DNA from: an uncultured Saprospiraceae bacterium
GTDB taxonomy: Bacteria; Bacteroidota; Bacteroidia; Chitinophagales; Saprospiraceae
DNA length: 6,714 nt
Direction: 5' to 3'
Assembly (NCBI GenBank): GCA_937967535.1
Contig: CALCMV010000032.1
Coordinates: 1 to 6,714, forward strand
Of this stretch, positions 1 through 5,807 are shown one piece after another (position 1 is the first letter of the stretch; every line of letters begins with the position of its first letter). A program made the position numbers and the translations under genes. The notes below the pieces were generated by a model, which worked only from the letters and a program-made list of their open reading frames with translations, was not told where the DNA came from and did no database searches.

Positions 1-217
1 GCGTTTGAGCATCAAAAACGGAGGGCATCGCCTGCCGATAAATACGACTCGACCCAAAGAAAAAGACATTAAACGAATCGCGTTGCTCACCCAAAAATTC
101 CATCTTGACTGCATAGCCCGGATTGCCCCAATAATAAGGCATTGCGGCACTCATTGACCACAAAACCGACGAAAGCAGGAGCGCGAAGCGCGCGATACGC
201 AGGAGGATTTTTTTCAC
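1..217 (-). CDS. Partial SGNH-hydrolase-like protein (N-terminus only)
   Basis: An open frame starts at a GTG at 217 and runs off the low end of the window, giving 72 residues. It begins VKKILLRIARFALLLSS, a basic start followed by a hydrophobic stretch of about 20 residues, read as a signal peptide or membrane anchor. Near residues 51-68 is FFFGSSRIYRQAMPSVFD. The GSSR-x-Y-R ... P-x-x-F-D pattern is the block I know from uncharacterised SGNH-like/DUF proteins of Bacteroidota, where the Gly-Ser-Ser carries the presumed nucleophile. GTG was chosen because the nearby ATG at 222 is out of frame and hits a stop after two codons; the next in-frame ATG would remove the hydrophobic segment. The gene is separated from the upstream gene by a strong terminator and looks richer in GC than the toxin genes, so it is probably an unrelated transcription unit. 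Substrate and function are unknown; the family call is tentative because most of the protein is missing. Confidence 0.65.
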   Translation of the reverse strand, partial: MKKILLRIARFALLLSSVLWSMSAAMPYYWGNPGYAVKMEFLGEQRDSFNVFFFGSSRIYRQAMPSVFDAQT

Positions 218-230
218 GGCATAAAAATAG

Positions 231-266
231 GAAATAAAAAACGGAGCAGTACAAGTACTACTCCGT
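231..266 (-). terminator. Rho-independent terminator of the phospholipase gene
   Basis: A 26-bp near-perfect inverted repeat (arms 241-252 and 255-266) is followed on the minus strand by a T-rich run (240-232, TTTTTATTT). In minus-strand RNA the 12 pairs include one G-U wobble, and the tip is CUUG, a known stable tetraloop. It lies 56 bp beyond the stop at 323 and has no such tail on the plus side, so it terminates the phospholipase transcript. Its arms begin and end ACGGAG / CTCCGT, as do those of the hairpin at 2083-2108. Confidence 0.88.
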
Positions 267-322
267 CATTTTGTGAAATTACGATGAATTTCAAGTCAAA
301 TTTTGGTTGAACAGTGAGGGGC

Positions 323-2005
323 TTAATAGTTGAATCTAACTTCCTTTCGACAGGTATTGCCTGCGAGTTTCCCATTCCAGTCTCCATTTGCGTCGTTGGC
401 ATCTGTGCTTAAGCACCAGCCATTTCCATCGTCTCTTCCTTCGTGCTTTATTAAATCTCCATCTTTATACATTCTAAGTTCGTCTATAAATAAGGCATCG
501 CCTCCATTTGTTGTAATGGTAATGTGCGTAACATCTAAGTCAGTAGTGACTGCAAACGCAGTGTCATCACCCCAACAGTTAGAAAGCCCATCAACATATT
601 TGCCGCTGATGTGTTGGCTACCTGACCAGAAATTAACAGTAATTCGATTCCCGGTATCAGTATCGTCCAAGTCACTGTGGCAGGCGTCAATGGTTACTTT
701 ACACTTAACTTTTGGTCTATTGAGTGTCTTAACACTTGATGCGTCACAGTCCTCATTTGCTGTATCTTGTCCACTATCGAAGGCATCATCGCCGTGGTTT
801 TTGACGGCTTCGTACCATACACCAGCTACGATTTCGCAGTAACCTTTTTCGAGAAAATTATCATTAATGTCATCGCAAATCTTGAACATATCCTTACGGA
901 ACTTCTCGTCAGCGATTCTTTTGCCGCTATAGCCTGAGAAACCTGCCGTTCTCCATGGAGCGCGGTAATTGAGGTCGTGCTGATGACAGGCAGGTGCAAA
1001 ATGTTCCAAGTATTTCTCGGTAGTCGTCGTGATATCGATGTCATCCGCTAGGTCGGGTACTGAACATTCGGTGTTGTAAGTCTGACCTGCTTTTTTATAT
1101 TTGAATTGCATGACAGCAATACCATCAGCAGAGTACACTGTGTTAAGTGGTCTGGTAGTAGGCGTTGGTGTTGGCGTTGGTATATTTGAGGGTTTTCCAC
1201 CAAATGAAACGACATTAAATTTGGCATTATCCGGAATAGTTTGCTTGTCCTGATTATAGACTGTCCATGCCTTGCCATCGTACCAAACAGCTTCTACGTG
1301 TGCGTTATAAGGTCCGTTGTTTTTCCAATTTTGAGTGACAAAGAGCGTTGCGTTGATATTGCTGACGCCCGTAGAGGAGATGTATTTGCCGAGCGAATTG
1401 GTCTTAGTTGCTGATGTTGCTTTAGAGATAAAAACGGTTGCGCCATTGAGTGCGCTTCCTTCTTCGAGTACCATTACGTTGAAGTTCGTACCTGTAGGCA
1501 TCGCCGATTTATCTTGATTGTAAATAGCCCATCGGCTGCCGGTGTACCATACGCCAATAGCTTTCGGATTGTAAGTGCCTTTCCAATTTTGAGTGACCAA
1601 AATCACTGCATTAGGATTGTTGTTACATTTTGGGTGATTGATGACTGTCCAGTTTTTGTCGATATTTTCTGTAGTGGCTTTGTGCATAAATGCGCGGTCA
1701 GATGCCTGTACCGCCATGATATTGAAGAGCGTATTGTCGGGCATGGCAGCTTTATCTTCGTTGTAAATTAACCATTTGCCACCTTCATAATACACGCCCA
1801 CCTGATGGTTATTGTACTTTCCATAGCGTTGGGTAATAAACAATAAAGCATTGGATTGACCATTGACGGAAGCCTTGTCGAGTGTGGTCATGTGTCCTCT
1901 AATATTGGAAGAAGTCGTGCGGTGTACAAAGGGTTGTTGTGCTTGGAGTGCGATTGCTACTAATGCAAATAATGCAGTAATGAATAATGACTTGAAATTT
2001 TTCAT
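323..2005 (-). CDS. Secreted phospholipase A2 with three N-terminal repeats and a PLAT-like C-terminus
   Basis: This 560-residue protein has a signal peptide at about 1-23, with cleavage likely after LQAQ. Three diverged repeats of about 75 residues follow (26-99, 105-180, 190-268). Each has an N-A-x-x-x-V/I-T-Q core, then Y-N-x-H/K, V-W/Y-Y-x-G-x-x-W and a YN-Q/E-DK ... P-x-x-x-x-FNV ending; from memory this is the DUF7452 type. A Pro/Thr linker (275-286) leads to a prokaryotic phospholipase A2 domain (about 311-400). It contains CSVPD (314-318, possible Ca2+-loop region), ACHQHDLNYR (339-348) with the catalytic His343-Asp344 pair, and ADEKFRKDMFKIC (365-377), where Asp366 is the likely second catalytic Asp and Cys340/Cys377 a likely disulfide. 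Known enzymes of this family hydrolyse the sn-2 ester of glycerophospholipids. Residues 433-560 are Asp/Cys-rich and look like a PLAT/LH2 beta-sandwich, which often steers lipases to membranes. The start is shared with two neighbouring secreted genes. The PLA2 call is strong; the PLAT call is moderate. No type IX sorting tail is evident. Confidence 0.85.
   Translation of the reverse strand: MKNFKSLFITALFALVAIALQAQQPFVHRTTSSNIRGHMTTLDKASVNGQSNALLFITQRYGKYNNHQVGVYYEGGKWLIYNEDKAAMPDNTLFNIMAVQASDRAFMHKATTENIDKNWTVINHPKCNNNPNAVILVTQNWKGTYNPKAIGVWYTGSRWAIYNQDKSAMPTGTNFNVMVLEEGSALNGATVFISKATSATKTNSLGKYISSTGVSNINATLFVTQNWKNNGPYNAHVEAVWYDGKAWTVYNQDKQTIPDNAKFNVVSFGGKPSNIPTPTPTPTTRPLNTVYSADGIAVMQFKYKKAGQTYNTECSVPDLADDIDITTTTEKYLEHFAPACHQHDLNYRAPWRTAGFSGYSGKRIADEKFRKDMFKICDDINDNFLEKGYCEIVAGVWYEAVKNHGDDAFDSGQDTANEDCDASSVKTLNRPKVKCKVTIDACHSDLDDTDTGNRITVNFWSGSQHISGKYVDGLSNCWGDDTAFAVTTDLDVTHITITTNGGDALFIDELRMYKDGDLIKHEGRDDGNGWCLSTDANDANGDWNGKLAGNTCRKEVRFNY
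1202..1930 (-). repeat. DNA encoding three tandem protein repeats (DUF7452-like)
   Basis: This stretch codes for three tandem units of about 75 residues in the phospholipase gene. The best-conserved blocks are VTQNW (137-141 and 223-227, with ITQRY at 57-61 in unit one), GVWY or GVYY (151-154, 70-73; EAVWY in unit three) and YNQDK or YNEDK (81-85, 162-166, 250-254). At the DNA level, ttccaattttgagtgac is identical in units two and three. The repeats are clear; a surface-binding or stalk role is a guess. Confidence 0.85.
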
Positions 2006-2010
2006 AAGTG
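1983..2010 (-). repeat. Shared 28-nt leader repeat, copy 1 (start of phospholipase gene)
   Basis: A 28-nt sequence spanning the start codon and the first seven and a half codons (MKNFKSL and part of the next) is identical to 4257-4284 and 5400-5427. Just upstream on the coding strand is AATTAAGCACTT, which has no Shine-Dalgarno match. Identity through third codon positions and untranslated bases shows duplication or conversion, not convergence of signal peptides. Confidence 0.9.
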
Positions 2011-2070
2011 CTTAATTTTGAAAAAGATGTTTGATAAAATATTTTAGATTATAAACTGTTGTTGAAGAAA

Positions 2071-2108
2071 GATTTGAATAAAACGGAGTGGCACGAGTGC
2101 CGCTCCGT
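2071..2108 (-). terminator. Terminator of the pore-forming toxin gene
   Basis: A 26-bp inverted repeat (arms 2083-2094 and 2097-2108) lies 14 bp past the stop at 2123, followed on the minus strand by TTTATT. In minus-strand RNA one of the 12 pairs is a C-A mismatch; the rest are canonical. It shares its outer six pairs with the hairpin at 241-266, and two inner pairs differ by compensatory changes, so the fold appears to be maintained. The T-tract is short, so termination may be incomplete. Confidence 0.75.
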
Positions 2109-2122
2109 TTCTGTACGATGTA

Positions 2123-4279
2123 TTAGTTTCTTCTTGGATTACATGCAATTTCTCCGAGTACTAAAAAGTTCGACCCTCCATCGCGTTGTACTCTGACATA
2201 TCTGCCTCTAACGCGTGTATTGAATTTTTTAACTCTGGGTGATTTTCCCGTTACTTTTTGCTTCCAAATACTTTGGCTCTTGGCTACATCCAAACTTCCA
2301 GAAGTAAATGGGGTATCAGATACCATTACCCAGTAATCTTTTAGGTAATCACCATACCCGACAGCATTCCATACGTCTATGTCGTAAATATAATCGCTCT
2401 CTCCTAAGTCTACTCCCATATATGGCTGGTGGGAATATGAAGTTGCAGAATATGTGTTGGGTGCAGCACCAGTATAGCCATCGACTGCTCTTGAAGTATG
2501 CCAATCTGAATAAACACCAGAAGTAGAGGTGGATTTATCTATGGCTAAGTGCGGATAATTGACCTTTGAAAAATCTACGGAAAAGTTACTCCATATATTC
2601 ATGCTGTACGATTTCCACCACCAATGTGGGTGAAACCAATCACCATCTGACCAAATATTAATTCCACTATGTAAAGACTTGACTTGTATTGATTTTGAGC
2701 CATTATAATCTCCGGGTGCAGTAAAAACAGCATCACATTGTGGGTTAAGTTGGCTGGTGGCTGTAGCCGGAAGATTTATTATTGAAGGGGTACAGAAAGC
2801 ACATTGTTCTACATAATCGGAAGGTGATTTTCCCATTTCAAATTTAAATTCTACCCAATTCGGGCCACTGGAGGCATATGCTTCAAAGTCTGCAATCGAA
2901 GTGATTGTGCTTGTACTTTCGCTGTAGCTCGCACTGAGCCCAGAATTGGGTCCGTCGGCACTTGCTCCGGCACTTGCACCAAGAGAAAATCCGGTAGAAT
3001 AATTGTAGGTCGTTTCTTTAATTTGGTTTTTTGGGGCGTATTTATCTAATTTAAAATTGCTTCCATCTGTATTTAAGTAATCGAACCTAACACCTGCCAT
3101 GCGGTTTACGTAGCCTTTGTCGTATTCACTATTCCATCTCAAAGTTCCGGGTTTGAAATAGCTGTTGTCTTTGACTCTTACTCGCACGTATTTGCGGTAA
3201 GATGGTGCTATCGTCGCAGCAAGCGTGACCTCTAAATCCAATCTTTGAGACATGGTCTGATTGTTACAATCCCATGTCCAATTATATGTTACATCCCAGG
3301 TGTATAAAGAAAAATCAAAGCCGCTGTTGGTCTTAGCAGGGCTGAATGCCTCATAATGATATTCAAAAGGTAGAAGATTATCGGCATTAGGTCCTCCTCT
3401 ACGGGTTGGGAAGCCGTCCGGGTTTGGTCCGCGTCCGCCTTTTCTTGTTCCGTTGATGCGGGGTTTTGCTTTACTCCTAATATTTCTGTTTTTATCTCCA
3501 ACCACCTTCATCACTTTCTTCGCTTTATCTTCAACGGTGACAGACTTTATAGTTTTTGCAGAGAAATTCGCTTTTTTGTTTACTTTGGCTTTTGCCTCCT
3601 GTTCTGATTTTTTGATGTTCTTTCCTTCTTTTTTCGCTTTATTTATTTCGGCAGTAGTGGGTTTTTTACTCATTTTACTTGACTTACCCTCTACTACTTT
3701 TACATTCTTTGGAGTTGATATGACCTCAATACTGGCTCCTTGGCGGTCTGTGTAGTTGGTCACAATTGTTACTTCGCCCTGTGGCATGCCTAGCCCGATT
3801 AGGTCTGACATTTCAGCTTCGTTGACATTTTCAAATACCATCGGAACGCCGTGTCTCAATCCACCCTTGATGTATTCATTGTCTTTGAGTTTTCCGCCTG
3901 CATTTTTGCCGTTGACGACTATGACATCTGCGTCTTTCACCAAAGTATTTATTTCATCATTTTCCAATTGAGTCTTTTTCTCTCTCGTTGCTTTCGTAAA
4001 ACCGTCTCTTTTTACTTTGACATCACGGTTTTTGCCAATACTGTTTCCCAACTGCGAGGGAGACCCAACGATAATGACTCGTTCTTTTTTTTGTTGTACC
4101 GGATCCCATTCAAAAGAATCATTATAGGACACCTCATCGCAAGATTCAGCAAATGTTGATGTAATCCTATCATTCGAATTATCAGGGTTTAACTTATCCT
4201 TAGCAAGAATAATGTTGTTTGCACTGAATACAAATAATGCAAATAATGCAGCACTAAATAATGACTTGAAATTTTTCAT
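2123..4279 (-). CDS. Secreted leukocidin/hemolysin-like beta-pore-forming toxin with C-terminal F5/8C lectin domain
   Basis: This 718-residue protein has a signal peptide at about 1-26. Residues 67-190 form an alpha/beta domain with strands VIIVG (68-72), DVIVVNG (118-124) and VPMVFENV (145-152), followed by IGLG (161-164). Residues 191-298 are extremely Lys/Arg-rich. Residues about 302-500 resemble the cytolysin/leukocidin core, opening LPFEYHYE (303-310). A Gly/Ser/Ala-rich hairpin of alternating polarity at 423-470 (YSTGFSLGASAGASA, turn DGPNSG, LSASYSESTST) matches the membrane-inserting stem of this family, followed by WVEFKFEM. A Trp-rich stretch (541-564) leads to a discoidin/F5-8C domain (573-716) with HTSRAVDG, MGVDLG, YWVMVSDTPF and RGRYVRVQ. 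The family assembles into ring-shaped pores in target membranes, and discoidin domains commonly bind glycans or lipids. The order of parts recalls Vibrio cholerae cytolysin-type hemolysins with a pro-region and lectin modules. It shares its signal-peptide start with both flanking secreted genes and has its own terminator. The discoidin call is strong; the pore-former call is good but based on pattern. Confidence 0.75.
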   Translation of the reverse strand: MKNFKSLFSAALFALFVFSANNIILAKDKLNPDNSNDRITSTFAESCDEVSYNDSFEWDPVQQKKERVIIVGSPSQLGNSIGKNRDVKVKRDGFTKATREKKTQLENDEINTLVKDADVIVVNGKNAGGKLKDNEYIKGGLRHGVPMVFENVNEAEMSDLIGLGMPQGEVTIVTNYTDRQGASIEVISTPKNVKVVEGKSSKMSKKPTTAEINKAKKEGKNIKKSEQEAKAKVNKKANFSAKTIKSVTVEDKAKKVMKVVGDKNRNIRSKAKPRINGTRKGGRGPNPDGFPTRRGGPNADNLLPFEYHYEAFSPAKTNSGFDFSLYTWDVTYNWTWDCNNQTMSQRLDLEVTLAATIAPSYRKYVRVRVKDNSYFKPGTLRWNSEYDKGYVNRMAGVRFDYLNTDGSNFKLDKYAPKNQIKETTYNYSTGFSLGASAGASADGPNSGLSASYSESTSTITSIADFEAYASSGPNWVEFKFEMGKSPSDYVEQCAFCTPSIINLPATATSQLNPQCDAVFTAPGDYNGSKSIQVKSLHSGINIWSDGDWFHPHWWWKSYSMNIWSNFSVDFSKVNYPHLAIDKSTSTSGVYSDWHTSRAVDGYTGAAPNTYSATSYSHQPYMGVDLGESDYIYDIDVWNAVGYGDYLKDYWVMVSDTPFTSGSLDVAKSQSIWKQKVTGKSPRVKKFNTRVRGRYVRVQRDGGSNFLVLGEIACNPRRN

Positions 4280-4284
4280 AAGTG
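4257..4284 (-). repeat. Shared 28-nt leader repeat, copy 2 (start of pore-former gene)
   Basis: This is identical to 1983-2010 and 5400-5427 and covers the start codon at 4279 and the MKNFKSLF-type signal-peptide start. It is followed upstream by AATTAATCACTT on the coding strand, with no Shine-Dalgarno match, and then by the 43-nt leader repeat at 4293-4335. Confidence 0.9.
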
Positions 4285-4292
4285 ATTAATTA

Positions 4293-4335
4293 AAAAAATG
4301 TTGATTAAAAAATGATTGAATACCAATCGTTAATT
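4293..4335 (-). repeat. 43-nt 5' leader repeat, copy 1
   Basis: This stretch is identical over 43 nt to 5437-5479 upstream of the lectin gene. In transcription direction it runs AATTAACGATTGGTATTCAA and continues through two near-copies of an AATCAWTTTTTT unit towards the start codon. It probably forms most of the 5' untranslated leader of the pore-former mRNA. The gap to the lectin gene's stop at 4367 is only 87 bp and I see no terminator there, so transcription may arise here, read through from the lectin gene, or both. Confidence 0.85.
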
Positions 4336-4366
4336 GTTATTTGAAAAGCGTTTTTGTTGAAGCTGT

Positions 4367-5422
4367 TTAATTCTCTTTATGTTTAATAATGCAGGCAAGA
4401 AACTTGTCAGAGGGTTCATTAAAACATTCGCAAAAACCGCTGTCGAAGTTGTTTTTGTACTGCCCTTTAATCAGCTCACCCGGCACACCATTGATATCGA
4501 AGCTGCCATCTATTATAAAAATGCTGTTTTCGCCATCTGTACCGCACAAATCAGTATTGTCGGCGGCATTGCGCGGATATACGATAGCCACAGCCATGGT
4601 TGCGATATCCGGTATGTTTTGCTTGAGTTCGGGGTTGTCAGCATCCGGATTAGATGGATTAGCAGGGAGAGTTGTCTCTTTAAGTTTCCATTGAGCAGAC
4701 CACCATCCCATGTCGCCGAGTCTTGAACATTCGAGTTTGCCATGTTCGATGTGTAGGTAATAGATTCCTCCTTTCATTCGGCATTGGAGTCTGAAATACC
4801 CCTCTTCTGTAGGTACTTTTCTAAATTGGGCAGACCACCATCCGGGCTGAATGTTTCCTGAATTGAGTTGTTCTTTTTCAAAATTTAGATAATTACCACT
4901 CTTCGTATCGAGAAGCCTGAACCAAGGTCCATCAACTTGTTCTATTTTAAAAGTTGTTGGCTGCGTAGCATACATTTTGGCATTATTAAGGGAGATAAAT
5001 TGACCTGGTTTCCAGCGGTTTTCGATTGAGACAACATTTGTAGCAACATCGTTTTGTGGTCGCAAGGCTACCTCTATGATATTCCCATCCGTTCCGTTTG
5101 TGCGGTCATAAACACGCTTTTGCCAAAGGTCAATTTGCATTTTAACATCGTCTGTTCCAATCAAATAAACCGACCATTCATCTCTGTGCGTTTCAGTGAA
5201 AGTGGCTACCTTAGCATTGTTTTCTTGTGTTCTTGTCCATGTTTTGTCTCCGATTTGTGTCCATACATGTTTTACAGTCGTGCGATATATTTCGATGGCT
5301 TTGCCGACGTTCATGCCTTTTACGTTTGGGTCGAGATTGGCACCGCCTTGTCGTTGTGCCTGCAATCCGAGTGTGGCTAAAAGTGTAATTGCAATGATGA
5401 ATAATGACTTGAAATTTTTCAT
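4367..5422 (-). CDS. Secreted ricin-type lectin protein with lipoprotein-paralogous C-terminal domain
   Basis: This 351-residue protein has a signal peptide at about 1-22 (cleavage after LQAQ). Residues about 38-115 form an unrecognised domain with VWTQIGDKTWT (53-63), ETHRDEWSVYL (77-87) and MQIDLWQKRVY (95-105). Residues 133-248 form a lectin core of three beta-trefoil-like units: IENRWKPGQFISL ... (133-165), WFRLLDTKSGNYLNF ... PGWWSAQF (167-200) and YFRLQCRMKGGIYYLHIE ... GWWSAQW (209-245). The RWKP / YLHIE / GWWSAQW pattern is typical of ricin-like repeats in bacterial secreted proteins and suggests glycan binding; the first unit has lost the WWSAQ end. After a Pro/Asn/Asp linker (252-269), residues 270-351 form a Cys-containing domain, over half identical in its first 65 residues to the lipoprotein encoded at 5808-6242. 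No catalytic motif was recognised, so it could be a lectin subunit, an adhesin or a toxin of unknown activity. The 28-nt start repeat is shared with the pore-former and phospholipase genes, and the 43-nt leader with the pore-former gene. Confidence 0.75.
   Translation of the reverse strand: MKNFKSLFIIAITLLATLGLQAQRQGGANLDPNVKGMNVGKAIEIYRTTVKHVWTQIGDKTWTRTQENNAKVATFTETHRDEWSVYLIGTDDVKMQIDLWQKRVYDRTNGTDGNIIEVALRPQNDVATNVVSIENRWKPGQFISLNNAKMYATQPTTFKIEQVDGPWFRLLDTKSGNYLNFEKEQLNSGNIQPGWWSAQFRKVPTEEGYFRLQCRMKGGIYYLHIEHGKLECSRLGDMGWWSAQWKLKETTLPANPSNPDADNPELKQNIPDIATMAVAIVYPRNAADNTDLCGTDGENSIFIIDGSFDINGVPGELIKGQYKNNFDSGFCECFNEPSDKFLACIIKHKEN
4370..4615 (-). repeat. Duplicated Cys-containing domain, copy in the lectin gene
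   Basis: This encodes residues 270-351 of the lectin protein and is paralogous to 5847-6095. Fifteen consecutive residues (PDIATMAVAIVYPRN) are identical. Four cysteines correspond: C293, C331, C333 and C344 here match C73, C111, C113 and C130 in the lipoprotein. At the DNA level 4571-4612 matches 6051-6092 at 36 of 42 positions by eye, so the duplication is fairly recent or the pair is maintained by conversion. Confidence 0.88.
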
Positions 5423-5427
5423 AAGTG
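5400..5427 (-). repeat. Shared 28-nt leader repeat, copy 3 (start of lectin gene)
   Basis: This is identical to copies 1983-2010 and 4257-4284. It covers the start codon at 5422 and the first codons of MKNFKSLF. The upstream coding-strand bases AAATAAAGCACTT carry no Shine-Dalgarno match. Confidence 0.9.
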
Positions 5428-5436
5428 CTTTATTTT

Positions 5437-5479
5437 AAAAAATGTTGATTAAAAAATGATTGAATACCAATCGTTAATT
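5437..5479 (-). repeat. 43-nt 5' leader repeat, copy 2
   Basis: This is identical to 4293-4335. It lies between the lectin start codon and the candidate promoter at 5487-5517; if that promoter is real, transcription would begin almost exactly at the far edge of the repeat, making it a shared untranslated leader. The flanks beyond the block show no similarity between the two genes. Confidence 0.85.
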
Positions 5480-5486
5480 AATACCA

Positions 5487-5517
5487 CAAAATTGCAGTGT
5501 TTTCATATGAGAACAAA
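5487..5517 (-). promoter_or_regulatory. Candidate Bacteroidota-type promoter for the lectin gene
   Basis: On the minus strand TTTG (5517-5514) is separated by 19 nt from CAATTTTG (5494-5487). The known Bacteroidota primary-sigma consensus is TTTG at -33 and TAnnTTTG at -7 with a spacer of about 19-21 nt, so this differs at one position of the -7 box. It would place the transcript start near 5480 and give a leader of about 57 nt. TTTG-like matches are common in AT-rich DNA, so this is a plausible candidate only. No equivalent pair was found upstream of the other two leader copies. Confidence 0.4.
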
Positions 5518-5753
5518 TCAGAATTTTTGAGCAAAATCCAAGAAAATTATGCTAAAAAAATGGACTTTTGGAAATGATATATATTGGATGGACGTTGTTT
5601 TATAGGTGTTATTACCCCGCTTAAAATACTAACAATCAGCAAGTTAAAAACTTAAATTTTATTTTACATTGCTTAAAAAAGGGTTTTCTAAAATAATCCA
5701 AAATAATACGCCAATAATTGCATGTATTTTTTTGAATATTAATGTATTTGCAA
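5518..5753. other. AT-rich intergenic region with no recognised gene
   Basis: This is the middle of a 385-bp gap between the lipoprotein stop and the lectin start. It is very AT-rich, with stop codons in every frame and no open frame resembling a protein. I see no tRNA, rRNA or known riboswitch pattern and no clear repeat. It may hold upstream control sites for the lectin gene; a small RNA cannot be excluded by eye. Confidence 0.5.
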
Positions 5754-5786
5754 CAAAAAAGCCTTCCCAAATGACTGAAAAGGCTT
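5754..5786 (-). terminator. Terminator of the lipoprotein gene
   Basis: On the minus strand AAGCCTT (5786-5780) pairs with AAGGCTT (5765-5759) across a 14-nt loop, and the second arm runs into a continuous T-tract (down to 5754). It lies 21 bp beyond the lipoprotein stop at 5808. The stem is only 7 bp, but stem plus T-tract in the right place make a convincing intrinsic terminator. It separates the lipoprotein transcript from the lectin gene. Confidence 0.75.
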
Positions 5787-5807
5787 GAAAAGAGTTGTCC
5801 GAAATAT

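Noticed and set aside
181..193. GC-rich 5-bp hairpin (gcgcg-aag-cgcgc)
   Set aside because: It lies within the coding start of the SGNH-like gene, is short, and has no T-tract; Arg/Ala codons explain it.
330..842. 170-residue plus-strand open frame
   Set aside because: It lies antisense inside the phospholipase gene, has no recognisable domain, and its Ser/Pro/Leu-rich content is what the complementary strand of that gene produces. The minus-strand frame has signal peptide, repeats and catalytic motifs.
323..2005. Type IX secretion sorting domain at the C-termini of the secreted proteins
   Set aside because: I looked for a typical C-terminal sorting tail in all three secreted proteins and saw none; each ends in its own domain (PLAT-like, discoidin, Cys-containing). 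Export beyond the inner membrane is therefore unassigned.
3453..4159. Series of plus-strand open frames rich in Phe, Ser and Leu
   Set aside because: They are antisense to the Lys-rich linker and alpha/beta domain of the pore-former: AAA/AAG codons read backwards give Phe and Leu, which makes false membrane-like proteins.
4379..4726. Overlapping plus-strand frames of 101 and 115 residues opposite the lectin C-terminus
   Set aside because: The paralogous lipoprotein copy shows that conservation follows the minus-strand frame (invariant PDIATMAVAIVYPRN and cysteines), so the plus frames are shadows.
5480..5807. CRISPR array, tRNA or riboswitch in the long intergenic region
   Set aside because: There are no regularly spaced repeats, no cloverleaf with the usual conserved bases, and only the lipoprotein terminator forms a clear hairpin.
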